This document shows, piece after piece, positions 26,671-35,931 of a stretch of DNA of 64,000 nucleotides (positions are counted from its first letter, which is position 1; every line of letters begins with the position of its first letter). The DNA lies in assembly GCF_000257645.1 (NCBI RefSeq), contig NZ_AJHJ01000004.1, forward strand, positions 62,001 through 126,000, read 5' to 3'. The notes beneath the pieces were generated by a model. It ran no database searches. It saw only the letters and a list, made by a program, of their open reading frames with translations, and was not told the DNA's origin. A program made the translations under genes and the position numbers. Source of the DNA: Serratia sp. M24T3 (lineage in GTDB: Bacteria; Pseudomonadota; Gammaproteobacteria; Enterobacterales; Enterobacteriaceae).

Positions 26671-28302
26671 ATGTCTAAAGAATTAAGTGCAGACGTCGTC
26701 ATTATCGGCGCTGGGATTTGCGGTGGTTTTGTCGCCAAAGAATTGGCCGAAGCGGGATTGTCGGTGCTGGTGCTGGAAGCAGGCCCACGCTGGGAACGTG
26801 CGCAGGTAGTTGAAAACTGGCGTAATATGCCACCTATCAACAAATCTGAATCCGACTATGCGACGCCTTATCCAGCATCACCTTGGGCGGTTCATCCCCA
26901 GTTGCATCCTTATAATGAGTATCCCCAGGTTGATGGCCCTGATGCCTCCGCCTATCGGCAGGGCGTAGTGCGCGGCGTGGGCGGAACTACCTGGCACTGG
27001 GCGGCCTCGACCTGGCGTTTTCTGCCACATGATTTACAGCTGCACACCACCTATGGTGTAGGCCGCGACTGGGCGGTGACCTATGACGAGCTGGAAGATT
27101 ATTACTATCGTGCCGAAGTGGCGATGGGTGTTAACGGCCCAAATGACACCACGCTGAAGTATGTGGCACCGCGTAAGCAGCCGTTCCCAATGGAACCGAT
27201 GCCTTATGGGCCTGCCGACCGCCTGTTTACGGAAGTTGTAGCCAGGGCGGGTTACGAAAACACGCCGGTTCCTCAGGCCCGTAACAGCCGACCTTATGAT
27301 GGACGCCCTCAGTGCTGCGGTAACAATAACTGCATGCCAATCTGTCCTATTGGGGCAATGTTCAACGGGATTCTGGCGATTACCAAAGCTGAACAGCTGG
27401 GCGCGAAAGTGATCACCAATGCGGTGGTTTACAGCATGGAAACCAACTCCTCGAATGAAATCGTGGCGGTTAACTTCTATGATCCAGATAAAAATTCGAC
27501 TCGTGTGACCGGCAAGACCTTTGTTTTGGCGGGCAACGGGATAGAATCGCCGAAACTGTTGCTATTGGCGGCCAACGATCAGAATCCTGACGGGATTGCC
27601 AACAGTTCCGGTCACGTTGGTCGAAACATGATGGACCATCCGGGAATTCTGATGAGCTTCCAGGCTGCCGAACCTGTTTGGACCGGCGGTGGCTCGGTGC
27701 AGATGAGCTCAATCACCAACTTCCGCGATGGTGATTTCCGCCGCGATCATTCTGCGATTCAGATTGGCATGAACAACACCTCGCAGAACCACAAAGCGGG
27801 TGTGAAAGCCTTGCAGATGGGCTTGGTCGGTAAAAAACTGGATGCAGAAATCCGCCGTCGCGCCGCCTGTGGCATGGATATCTATGTTAACCACGATATT
27901 CTGGCTAACCCGGATAACCGCCTTCGTCTTAGCACCACCAAAAAAGATGGCCTCGGTATTCCATTCCCCCACATAACCTACGATGTGGGCGACTATGTGC
28001 GCCGTGCCGAGCCAAGTTCACGCAAGCATTTACAGCAGATTGCTGAACTGTTTGGCGCGACCGAAATCGAGTCCACTCCGTACTTCAACCCGAACAACCA
28101 CATTATGGGCGGGACGATTATGGGGCACGATCCCTAGGATTCGGTGGTTGATGGCTGGATGCGTACCCATGATCATCGCAACCTGTTTATCGCTTCCGGC
28201 GGGGCAATGGCTTCAGCGGGTACCGTCAACTCGACGCTGAGCATGGTGGCGCTGTCATTGCGTGCGGTGGACGCTATCAAGAAAGACATGCTGCACGCCT
28301 GA
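26671..28302 (+). pseudogene. FAD (GMC) sugar/polyol dehydrogenase large subunit with in-frame amber codon
   Basis: The gene starts at ATG 26671 and encodes a GMC oxidoreductase with the FAD motif (IIGAGICGGFVAKELAEAG), a Cys-rich cluster region (CCGNNNCMPICPIGA, near residue 215) and the GGTIMGHDP block. TAG at 28135-28137 (codon 489) interrupts it, but the same frame continues as DSVVDGWMRTHDHRNLFIAS and on to TGA 28300-28302. That completes the conserved GMC C-terminus, which holds the catalytic Asn region (GTVNSTLSMVAL). Full length would be 543 codons, as expected for FdhL/SldL-type subunits. As read, the product lacks the last 54 residues and should be inactive unless the amber codon is suppressed or is a sequence error. 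Confidence 0.87.
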
Positions 28303-28326
28303 TAAACTGTTTTTAAAGTTGTAGCG

Positions 28327-28362
28327 AAAAACCGGCAGCCTTGCAGCGGACTGCCGGTTTTT
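28327..28362 (+). terminator. Strong terminator of the dehydrogenase operon
   Basis: AAAAACCGGCAG (28327-28338) pairs perfectly with CTGCCGGTTTTT (28351-28362), followed by more T residues, 24 bases after the TGA at 28300. Its position after TGA rather than after the amber codon supports the longer gene model. Confidence 0.9.
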
Positions 28363-28466
28363 TTATGCGCCTGACAAAGCCGCGTCTTTCGGGGGAAGAA
28401 TAAAATGCCTATCATGAATATATACTCATAACCGGCAGTTTTTAAATGCCATCCAGAGACCTGACA

Positions 28467-29372
28467 ATGAGAGATCTGCCGCCAACCGCTACCTTGCGGG
28501 CCTTTGAAGTTGCAACCCGTCACGCCACGTTCACCTCTGCAGCAGAAGAATTGCATATCACCCAAAGCGCCGTCAGCCATCAGCTAAAAAATCTCGAAGA
28601 GATCTGGGGCTTGCAGCTTTTTCAGCGCGGCAAGTCACTGAGTCTGACACCTGCAGGGGCTGCATTGGCGCCCATCGTCCGTGAGTTTTTCAGTAATCTT
28701 GAAGCCACGCTTGCCGACTTGAGAGAGCAAAAGGGCAAAGTGCGGCTTAACGTCAGCACTACTTATTCTTTTGCGTTGAAATGGCTGCTTCCCCGTTTGC
28801 CGAGCCTTTCCCAGCAGCATCCAGAAATATTAATCGCGTTGGAAACTACCGATAAAGCGATTAATTTTTCCGGTTCAGAATCGGACGTCGCGATCCGTTT
28901 TGGCGCGGGGAATTATCCCGCCTTATTCTCGGAGTTTATGTTTCGAGAGCAAATTTTTCCGGTCGCCAGCCCCGAACTTTTAAAACGCTTCGGGACGCCG
29001 CAGGAGCCAGCCGAATTATTACGCTATCCGCTACTTACGCGAGATGGCGCAGATTTGGTACCAAAATGGGAATCGTGGTTTCAACAGGTTGGCGTGGGTA
29101 TTTCGTCGCTTAAGGAAAGTGTTCGATTTGCAGATACCAATATGACAATAGAGGCGGCGCTGTTAGGCCAGGGGCTAGCGTTGGCCCGCAGCGGACACGT
29201 CGAGGCCGAGATAAGTTCTGGCAGTCTGCTCCGGCTGTTTGACGTGCCGTTTCCTTCGCCCGTTGCTTACTATTTTGTCTGCCCAAAAGGCATCGAGTCG
29301 CAGCCACACATCATCAGTTTCCGTGACTGGTTGCTGAAAGAGTGCGGCAAAGCTCAGCAAGCTTATCAATAA
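28467..29372 (+). CDS. LysR-type regulator, GcvA-like
   Basis: The 301-residue protein starts at ATG 28467 (MRDLPPTATLRAFEVATRH), preceded by AGAGACC; an ATG 21 bases earlier has no ribosome site. The DNA-binding domain (TFTSAAEELHITQSAVSHQL) and the LysR effector domain with a GcvA-like pattern (NVSTTYSFALKWLLPRL) are clear. It lies between the FAD dehydrogenase genes and a DMT exporter, so it may control either. The target and inducer are unknown. Confidence 0.87.
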   Translation: MRDLPPTATLRAFEVATRHATFTSAAEELHITQSAVSHQLKNLEEIWGLQLFQRGKSLSLTPAGAALAPIVREFFSNLEATLADLREQKGKVRLNVSTTYSFALKWLLPRLPSLSQQHPEILIALETTDKAINFSGSESDVAIRFGAGNYPALFSEFMFREQIFPVASPELLKRFGTPQEPAELLRYPLLTRDGADLVPKWESWFQQVGVGISSLKESVRFADTNMTIEAALLGQGLALARSGHVEAEISSGSLLRLFDVPFPSPVAYYFVCPKGIESQPHIISFRDWLLKECGKAQQAYQ

Positions 29373-29446
29373 AGCATGAGCATTTACTCATGGTTCAATG
29401 AGGAGATTTCGCTGTTTTCCCAAGCTCGATTTACTTAGGATGAGCT

Positions 29447-30274
29447 ATGCCTTTTCATATTATTTTATTAATACTTTTTGCCGCACTGTTGCATGCCAGC
29501 TGGAATGCCCTGCTGCGCGGCGGGGCCGACAGGCTTTGGTCGATGACAATTATGTGCATCGCGGTGGCGGCTGTCTGTGCCCCAATAGCGCTGTATGTCG
29601 GGCTGCCAGCCACAGCGAGCTGGCGGTACGGACTGCTCTCGGCCGCGCTGCATGTCGGCTACAACCTGTTTCTGGTCAGAAGCTACAAGACTGGCGATTT
29701 GGGGCAAACTTATCCGATTTCACGCGGTTCTTCGCCGCTGTTGATCACCTTGGCTGCGGCCATTTTTGCCGGTGAAAAAATTGGAACCAGTGCGCTGTTC
29801 GGCGTTGCGCTGGTGTCTTGCGGGATTATTTCGCTGGCTTTCAAAGGGCGGCGCTTTGCCGTTCCAAGCCTGCCGTATGCTTTGGGAACCGGATGTTTTA
29901 TTGCCGCTTACAGCGTGACAGACGGCATCGGCGTGCGCCTTTCAGGAGACGCCATGGCCTACACCGTCTGGATGTGCGCCTTGTGGGGCGTCTTTATGCC
30001 GCCGGTTTATATCGCTCTGCGCGGTGCTAAAAGTTTATTTACTGTCAGAAATGGATTGATTGCCTCTTCTATTGGCGGATGGGTCTCACTGCTGGCCTAT
30101 GGCATCGTGATTTATGCCATGACCAGCGCACCGATGGGAGCCGTCTCGGCATTGCGCGAAACCAGTGTGTTGTTTGCGGCAGTGATTGGCTATTTCTTCC
30201 TGAATGAGAAATTAACCGTCAGAAAGATGCTGGCGTGCACGGTGATTGCCATTGGCACCATCATTATCGGCTGA
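29447..30274 (+). CDS. DMT (EamA) family transporter
   Basis: The 275-residue protein has about ten hydrophobic segments and the EamA internal repeat. It starts MPFHIILLILFAALLHASWN and ends EKLTVRKMLACTVIAIGTIIIG. Proteins of this family export amino acids or other metabolites. It follows the GcvA-like LysR gene by 74 bases on the same strand. The substrate cannot be told from sequence. Confidence 0.85.
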   Translation: MPFHIILLILFAALLHASWNALLRGGADRLWSMTIMCIAVAAVCAPIALYVGLPATASWRYGLLSAALHVGYNLFLVRSYKTGDLGQTYPISRGSSPLLITLAAAIFAGEKIGTSALFGVALVSCGIISLAFKGRRFAVPSLPYALGTGCFIAAYSVTDGIGVRLSGDAMAYTVWMCALWGVFMPPVYIALRGAKSLFTVRNGLIASSIGGWVSLLAYGIVIYAMTSAPMGAVSALRETSVLFAAVIGYFFLNEKLTVRKMLACTVIAIGTIIIG

Positions 30275-30387
30275 CGGCTTACCGATACAGTGGGCGATTT
30301 ATTTATAAAAGCTTTTGAGTGCCCTGGGTTGGCCGGATTTTTCCGGCTTTTTGGAAAGTAAGCAGACGATTATGGCGGGAGATATTT

Positions 30388-31281
30388 ATGACGACTGAAA
30401 ATCCGACCGTTGCTCTCATTGGGCCGGGGGCAATTGGTACGACGATAGCGGCGGCTTTGCATGAGGCCGGACGCACTCCGGTGATCTGTGGCCGCACGGC
30501 TCACCAGCGTCTGGAGTTGCGCTTCGACGGCGGCAGTGTGGTCGTCCCAGGACCCGTTCTGAACGATCCCATCAAGATTACCGGTACTTTTGATCTGGTA
30601 TTTGTCGCGGTCAAAACAACTCAGGTAGCGGCGATTGCTCCATGGCTAACTGCGTTGTGCAGCGAGAAAACCGTGGTTTGCGTACTGCAAAACGGCGTCG
30701 AGCAGGTATCGCAGTTAACGCCTTACTTGTCGGGCGGCCCGATTTTACCTTCGGTGGTTTGGTTCCCTGCACAACGTGAATCCGATGCCTCGGTGTGGCT
30801 GCGTGCCAAGCCGCGCCTGACCTTGCCGGAAACTCCGGCGACCCAAATCGTGCTGACCGCTTTGCGCGATACGCGGTGTACGGTCGATGTCGCGCAAGAT
30901 TTCACCTCTGTAGCCTGGCGAAAGCTTTTACAGAATGCGGCTGCGGGTTTGATGGTACTTACCGGGCGTCGCGCCGGAATGTTCTCCCGCCCTGATATTG
31001 CCGAGCTGGCAATGGCCTACTTGCGTGAATGTCTTGAGGTTGCTCGTGCTGCAGGAGCGATTCTTGGCGACGAAGTGCCACAGCAGATTGTTGAAGGATT
31101 CCAGAGTTATCCTGCCGACATGGGGACTTCAATTCTCGCCGACCGTCAGGCTGGACGACCGCTGGAGTGGGATATTCGCAACGGCGTGGTGCAGCGATAC
31201 GGCCGCGTCCATAACATTCCAACGCCAATGAGTGATTTGCTGGTACCACTGTTAGCCGCCTCTAGCGATGGGCCCGGCTAA
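30388..31281 (+). CDS. Ketopantoate reductase-like (ApbA/PanE family) oxidoreductase
   Basis: The 297-residue product starts at ATG 30388 after GGCGGGAG. The N-terminal Rossmann motif is GPGAIGTTIAAALHEAG. The C-terminal ApbA_C domain contains AWRKLLQNAAAGLMVLTGR and the family lysine. It is only distantly like PanE; such paralogues reduce various 2-oxo acids with NADPH. It is probably co-transcribed with the DMT exporter. A hairpin with T-run follows its stop. Confidence 0.8.
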   Translation: MTTENPTVALIGPGAIGTTIAAALHEAGRTPVICGRTAHQRLELRFDGGSVVVPGPVLNDPIKITGTFDLVFVAVKTTQVAAIAPWLTALCSEKTVVCVLQNGVEQVSQLTPYLSGGPILPSVVWFPAQRESDASVWLRAKPRLTLPETPATQIVLTALRDTRCTVDVAQDFTSVAWRKLLQNAAAGLMVLTGRRAGMFSRPDIAELAMAYLRECLEVARAAGAILGDEVPQQIVEGFQSYPADMGTSILADRQAGRPLEWDIRNGVVQRYGRVHNIPTPMSDLLVPLLAASSDGPG

Positions 31282-31778
31282 CCGGCTCGTGCGAAAAAAT
31301 GCCCAGTCCACGTTGCTTCACCTGCTTCGGGGCTGGTTTTTAGTCATCGGTATGGCTCGAATGTTTACTATTCATCTGCTTAATCATTCTGTGCGGTTTT
31401 TAATCACCTCAATTTCTGAATCCTTTCCGCTGATCGTAATTTAATCATTCAAATCCTAATTTTTATTTAATCTTTCAATTCAAGTTATTGCGAATTTTCG
31501 TGCTGTTTTAAGCAAGGATTTACGTGAATAGCTGGTTAATTTTTTCCAATAACTATGCCATTATCATAATATTTGAAGAATTAAATTTATTATCGTGTAA
31601 GTGACAATAATGTTATGTTAGTTACGTAGATTGGTATTTTTTGTTAAAAATAACCACTAGGTTAGTGTGGAAAACACAGGCCGCTTTTGATACTCCCCGT
31701 ATTAGGAAGATAGAGCCGCCTTGGTCACAAGGAACGTGGGTTTTTCACCTGCTTTAGCTAAAAAGTGAGAAGTTAACC
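31282..31778 (+). other. Intergenic region before mqo
   Basis: These 497 bases contain a likely terminator (31303-31341) and then about 400 AT-rich bases that form the mqo promoter and leader. No coding frame is supported and no regulator site could be named with confidence. Confidence 0.6.
31303..31341 (+). terminator. Probable terminator after the ketopantoate reductase-like gene
   Basis: CCAGTCC (31303-31309) pairs with GGGCTGG (31330-31336) with one G-U pair and a long loop, followed by five T residues. Confidence 0.5.
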
Positions 31779-33422
31779 ATGAAAAATCGACTTTCCAGTG
31801 CTCTAGGCATAGGCCTGATGGCGCTGTCTAAACACGCGGCAGCGGCGGAAAATAAAATCGTTGATGTTGTCCTGATCGGTGGCGGAATTATGAGCGCCAC
31901 TCTAGGCACGTACCTCCAGGAACTGGAGCCTGACTGGTCGATTAACATGTACGAGCGACTGGATAGCGTGGCCGACGAAAGTTCCAACGGATGGAATAAC
32001 GCAGGCACCGGTCACTCAGCGTTGGCTGAAATGAACTATACCCCGGAAAAAGCTGACGGTTCGGTAGATATCTCCAAAGCGGTAGATATCAACGAAGCGT
32101 TCCAGATCTCTCGCCAATTCTGGTCCTATCAGGTTGAGCAAGGGGTGCTTGGCGAACCGCGCTCATTTATTACCAGCGTGCCGCACATGAGTTTTGTCTG
32201 GGGCGAAAAAAACGTAGAGTTCCTGCGTAAGCGCCACGCGGCGCTGCAAACCAGCACGCTGTTTAGCGGCATGGAATTCTCTGAAGACCGCGCGCAAATC
32301 GAAAAATGGATCCCGCTGGTGCTCGAAGGCCGTAAAGCCGGTGAGAAAGTGGCTGCCACGCGCATTGATAGCGGTACTGACGTGAACTTTGGCGCAATCA
32401 CCCATCAGCTGGTGGAATCGCTGCGCAAGAAACCAAACTTCAGCCTGAATCTTGGCCAGGAAGTTAAAAACATTAAACGTAATGCCGATCAGACCTGGAC
32501 CGTGACTTTCGCCAGCACCAAAGGCGGTCGCGAAACTTCAGTGACGACACGCTTTATCTTCATCGGTGCCGGCGGCGCATCATTAACATTGCTGCAGAAA
32601 TCCGGTATTCCAGAAGCCTCTTTGTACGGCGGTTTCCCGGTCGGTGGTGAGTTCCTGGTTACCGATAATCCAGAAATTGTCAAACGTCATCAGGCCAAGG
32701 TGTATGGCAAGGCTTCCGTTGGCGCACCGCCAATGTCAGTGCCGCACCTTGATACTCGCGTGCTGGATGGCAAAAAAGTGCTGCTGTTCGGGCCATTCGC
32801 TACCTTTTCCAGCAAGTTCCTGAAAAATGGCTCGCTGTGGGACCTGTTTGGCACCGTGAATCTGCATAACATCTTCCCGATGGTTCGCGTAGGTTTGGAT
32901 AACTTCGATTTAGTGAAATATCTGGTGGGTCAGGTGATGCTCACTGAAGAGCAGCGTTTGGCTGCATTGAAAGAATACTTCCCCGACGCGAAGAAAGAAG
33001 ACTGGCGTTTAGTGGTTGCCGGTCAGCGCGTGCAGATTATCGAGAAAGACGGCAAGCAGGGCGGCGTGCTGCGTCTCGGTACTGAAGTTGTCACCTCGCA
33101 GGATGGCTCGATTGCCGCACTGTTGGGTGCCTCACCGGGTGCTTCTACCGCTGCGCCGATCATGTTGCAGCTGATGGAGAAGGTGTTCAAAGATAAGGTG
33201 GCTTCGCCTGAGTGGCAAAGCAAGCTGAAAACCATGATCCCTTCTTACGGCCAGAAACTAAACGGAAACGTTGAGCTGGCGGAAAGAGAAATGAACCGCA
33301 CCAGCCGTATTCTGCAACTGGAAACTGCACAGCCTGCACCGGTAGCCAAGCCTGCGGCCACTGTTCAGCCAGTGGTTCATGCCCAGAAAGAAGAAGCCGA
33401 GCAGGAAGAACTCACCTCCTGA
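31779..33422 (+). CDS. mqo: Malate:quinone oxidoreductase
   Basis: Mqo oxidises malate to oxaloacetate at the membrane and reduces quinone, a branch of the citric acid cycle that avoids NADH. The 547-residue protein has an N-terminal hydrophobic stretch, the FAD motif ([20 protein letters not shown]), and the family blocks [16 protein letters not shown] and [21 protein letters not shown]. coli Mqo has 548 residues. The C-terminal 40 residues are Ala/Pro/Glu-rich and variable. A stable hairpin follows. It supports a quinone-feeding respiratory style together with the PQQ and FAD dehydrogenases nearby. Confidence 0.97.
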   Translation: MKNRLSSALGIGLMALSKHAAAAENKIVDVVLIGGGIMSATLGTYLQELEPDWSINMYERLDSVADESSNGWNNAGTGHSALAEMNYTPEKADGSVDISKAVDINEAFQISRQFWSYQVEQGVLGEPRSFITSVPHMSFVWGEKNVEFLRKRHAALQTSTLFSGMEFSEDRAQIEKWIPLVLEGRKAGEKVAATRIDSGTDVNFGAITHQLVESLRKKPNFSLNLGQEVKNIKRNADQTWTVTFASTKGGRETSVTTRFIFIGAGGASLTLLQKSGIPEASLYGGFPVGGEFLVTDNPEIVKRHQAKVYGKASVGAPPMSVPHLDTRVLDGKKVLLFGPFATFSSKFLKNGSLWDLFGTVNLHNIFPMVRVGLDNFDLVKYLVGQVMLTEEQRLAALKEYFPDAKKEDWRLVVAGQRVQIIEKDGKQGGVLRLGTEVVTSQDGSIAALLGASPGASTAAPIMLQLMEKVFKDKVASPEWQSKLKTMIPSYGQKLNGNVELAEREMNRTSRILQLETAQPAPVAKPAATVQPVVHAQKEEAEQEELTS

Positions 33423-33438
33423 CCGCAATGCTTTCAAC

Positions 33439-33470
33439 GCCTTGCCTCACTTTTTACAGTGAGGCAAGGC
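33439..33470. terminator. Hairpin after mqo
   Basis: GCCTTGCCTCAC (33439-33450) pairs perfectly with GTGAGGCAAGGC (33459-33470), a 12-bp stem. It lies between mqo and the convergent PanE-like gene. A second inverted repeat (CAGGGGAGCTG at 33476, CAGTTCCCCTG at 33518) follows. T-runs are lacking. Confidence 0.6.
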
Positions 33471-33551
33471 AGAAACAGGGGAGCTGCGACTCGGTCGCTC
33501 AAGAATTTCCGAATTTCCAGTTCCCCTGTCTATCAAGCCCTTACACGCGTT

Positions 33552-34481
33552 TTACTTTTTCTCGATACTTTCCTGATAAACCGACATATGGCTATACGCA
33601 GCATTCACCAGCGGCGTAGTCAGCCCGGCTTTTTTCGCGATCGCAACCAGATCGCCGAGGATCTGATCTGCTTCTACCGGCAGCCCTTTGATCATGTCAC
33701 GATACATTGAAGTCGTCTGGATCGAGTCTTTCTGGGAGAGTTCTTTGATGATATTGGCCGTGATATTTGCTCGCTCCTGATAGCCTCCGGCAACGACAAT
33801 CGACACCATTTCATGCACAAAGGCTTCGATAAACTCCACACCGCCTTCAGCACGCGCAACCTGGCCGATATTGCCGCGCATCAGGCAGGCAATGCCGCCC
33901 ACGCTTGCCAGGAACAGCCATTTTTCCCACATTTCGCTGATGATATTGTCGGACAGGCGTGCGGAAATTCCGGCAACCTGCAACTCGGCATCCAGTTTAG
34001 TTGCCCGTTCGCTGCGTTCTCCATTAACCTCGCCATAAATAAGCTCATTAAGCGCGGTCATTTGATGAACCTGACCTTGCTCATCCAGCGTAGCGTTGAT
34101 GCGACACAGGCCACCCAGCGCGCGTTCCTTTCCGAAGCGTTGCTGAATAATTTCCAGATGGCGCATGCCGTTGAGCACCGGGATTATCAGCGTTTGAGCG
34201 CCAACCGCGGGCGCAAATTCTTCCAGCACCGCCTCGAGTGAGAAGCCTTTAACCGTCAGGATAATCACGTCGTAGGTTTGGTTAAGATCAGAGGCGAGGA
34301 CTAATTTGGGCTGTATGGTGAAGCTTTCGTTCTTGGCCTCGACTCTCAGACCGGATTTTTTTAGCGCCTCGGCGCGTTTTTCACGTACCAGGAAAGTCAC
34401 ATCTTTACCCGCCTGCACAAGTCGCGCACCGAAGTAACCGCCCGTTGCACCGGCTCCCACCACCAGAATTCGCATACCCAT
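33552..34481 (-). CDS. Ketopantoate reductase-like (ApbA/PanE family) oxidoreductase
   Basis: The 309-residue protein shows the Rossmann motif ILVVGAGATGGYFGARLVQAG and an ApbA_C domain with the catalytic-type lysine region (EMWEKWLFLASVGGIACLMRG). It differs clearly from the other PanE-like protein in the window at 30388 and from true PanE. It may start at the first ATG or at MRILVV six bases later. It is divergent from the lactonase gene that begins the catabolic locus at 34711, but on the other strand, so membership in that locus is uncertain. The substrate is likely a 2-oxo acid. Confidence 0.82.
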   Translation of the reverse strand: MGMRILVVGAGATGGYFGARLVQAGKDVTFLVREKRAEALKKSGLRVEAKNESFTIQPKLVLASDLNQTYDVIILTVKGFSLEAVLEEFAPAVGAQTLIIPVLNGMRHLEIIQQRFGKERALGGLCRINATLDEQGQVHQMTALNELIYGEVNGERSERATKLDAELQVAGISARLSDNIISEMWEKWLFLASVGGIACLMRGNIGQVARAEGGVEFIEAFVHEMVSIVVAGGYQERANITANIIKELSQKDSIQTTSMYRDMIKGLPVEADQILGDLVAIAKKAGLTTPLVNAAYSHMSVYQESIEKK

Positions 34482-34666
34482 TTCCTTTCATCATCATGTC
34501 TTGAAGACAGAGTCGTTGAGGTTAATTGTTAATAAAAACATCTCCCTCAACATAGAGGCAACGGTCGGCGCACGTCAACTGCAGAAGAGTAAGCACTGCC
34601 TTCAATTTATCCAATTGTGTACTTTGTATTATTGTGTGAGTGCTATCACCTTTTTATCATATTGAC

Positions 34667-34677
34667 TGATTGTATGA
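34667..34677. promoter_or_regulatory. Shared motif TGATTGTATGA, site 1 (before lactonase gene)
   Basis: The 11-base word TGATTGTATGA occurs 34 bases before the lactonase start. It recurs inverted at 38369-38379 and, nine bases of it, at 42631-42639. Sites of FadR/GntR-type regulators are often AT-rich with TTGTATGA-like cores. I infer that these are operators of the GntR protein encoded at 42639. Confidence 0.5.
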
Positions 34678-34710
34678 TGGAAGGACGTTATTTAAACAGG
34701 GTGAACCGCC

Positions 34711-35514
34711 ATGTCGTCAGAAAACGAGAAATATCGCATCTACGCCATCAAGTATGCGCACCATGATCGCATGTCGAGTGAAAACTTTATTGGCGGCGAT
34801 CCTCACGACGTGCCGATGCCGCTGGATTACTACGTCTGGGCTATCGTTGGCACCGCCGCGACTTATGTGGTCGACATGGGATTCGACGCCGAAATGGCCA
34901 GCCAGCGCGGGCGTACCATCATACATAGCGTAGAGCAGGGGTTGGAGCGGGTGGGGATCATCGCCGCAGAGGTTAAAGAAGTCATCATCACTCATATGCA
35001 TTACGACCACGCCGGAAATCACGACCTGTTTCCGAAAGCGCGCTTTCACCTGCAGGACAGTGAAATGGCATTTTGTACCGGTCGCTGCATGTGCCACCAG
35101 GGCATCAGGCACGCGTTCGAGGTGGAAGACGTGAAATCGATGGTGGGCAATGTTTTTGCCGGCCGCGTGCAGTTTCATGACGGCGATTCCGAGCTGGCAC
35201 CGGGGATAACGTTACATCGCGTTGGCGGTCACTCAGATGGCTTACAGGTAGTGCGGGTTCAAACCGAACGTGGCTGGGTAGTATTGGCCTCTGACGCTTC
35301 GCATTATTACGCCAATATGCAGCGCCAGCAGGCTTACCCTATTGTTTATAATATCGGTGACATGCTCGAAGGTTTCGTGACGCTGCGGCGTCTGGCCGAT
35401 TCCGACGACCATATTATCCCCGGTCACGATCCGCTGGTGCTGCAACGCTATCCCGCATTCGACGCTGAAACAGAGCAATGGATTGCGCGGGTAGACCTTG
35501 TACCTGAGCGATAA
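34711..35514 (+). CDS. Metallo-beta-lactamase-fold hydrolase, N-acyl-homoserine-lactonase-like
   Basis: The 267-residue protein has the two-metal motif HMHYDH (His95, His97, Asp99, His100), a further metal His in VGGHSDG, Asp in LASDASHYY and His in IIPGHDP. This is the arrangement of the AttM/AiiB lactonase group. It therefore probably opens a lactone ring in the cytoplasm (no signal peptide). It is the first gene of the locus with NIPSNAP, dehydrogenase and decarboxylase-like genes, so the lactone may be a catabolic intermediate rather than a quorum signal. A direct quorum-quenching role remains possible. Confidence 0.82.
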   Translation: MSSENEKYRIYAIKYAHHDRMSSENFIGGDPHDVPMPLDYYVWAIVGTAATYVVDMGFDAEMASQRGRTIIHSVEQGLERVGIIAAEVKEVIITHMHYDHAGNHDLFPKARFHLQDSEMAFCTGRCMCHQGIRHAFEVEDVKSMVGNVFAGRVQFHDGDSELAPGITLHRVGGHSDGLQVVRVQTERGWVVLASDASHYYANMQRQQAYPIVYNIGDMLEGFVTLRRLADSDDHIIPGHDPLVLQRYPAFDAETEQWIARVDLVPER

Positions 35515-35535
35515 CCCCCTTAAAGGAGCAATAAA

Positions 35536-35862
35536 ATGATTGTAGAAATGCGTGTTTACCACTGTGCCGCAGGCCGTTTACCGGCATTACAGGAACGTTT
35601 TAGAAATATCACGCTGGCATTTTTCGACAAATACGGCATCAAGCAAATCGGCTTCTGGACCACGGTAGTTGGGCCAAGCAATCACGCGCTGACCTACATG
35701 CTGCAATGGGAAAGTCTGGCCGAACGTGAAGAAAAATGGAACGCGTTTCAGGCCGATGCCGACTGGCAGGCCAAACGCAGCGCGACTGAAGCACAGCAGC
35801 CTATTGTAGAAAGAATAGAAAACCACTTTTTAGCTCCGACGGATTACTCGGCACTGCGTTAG
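35536..35862 (+). CDS. NIPSNAP family protein
   Basis: The 108-residue product (MIVEMRVYHCAAGRLPALQE) has the ferredoxin-like NIPSNAP fold with the conserved GFWTTVVGPSN and YMLQWESLAERE blocks. Bacterial NIPSNAP proteins are often found in catabolic operons, but their chemistry is mostly unknown. It starts after AAAGGAGC, 21 bases from the lactonase stop, and is surely in the same transcript. Confidence 0.8.
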   Translation: MIVEMRVYHCAAGRLPALQERFRNITLAFFDKYGIKQIGFWTTVVGPSNHALTYMLQWESLAEREEKWNAFQADADWQAKRSATEAQQPIVERIENHFLAPTDYSALR

Positions 35863-35931
35863 TCCGCAGTTCTACAGTCCGTTTAACACAATGAGCTAGT
35901 CAACCATTCGTTGTTAAATAAGGGCCCTGAA

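Noticed and set aside
31282-31778. Small gene in the long gap before mqo
   Set aside because: The DNA is AT-rich with stops in all frames and no ribosome site; it looks purely regulatory.
34711-35514. Quorum-quenching lactonase as the firm function of the MBL protein
   Set aside because: No luxI/luxR genes are near and the gene is embedded in a catabolic operon; the motif shows a lactonase-like fold but not an acyl-homoserine lactone substrate.
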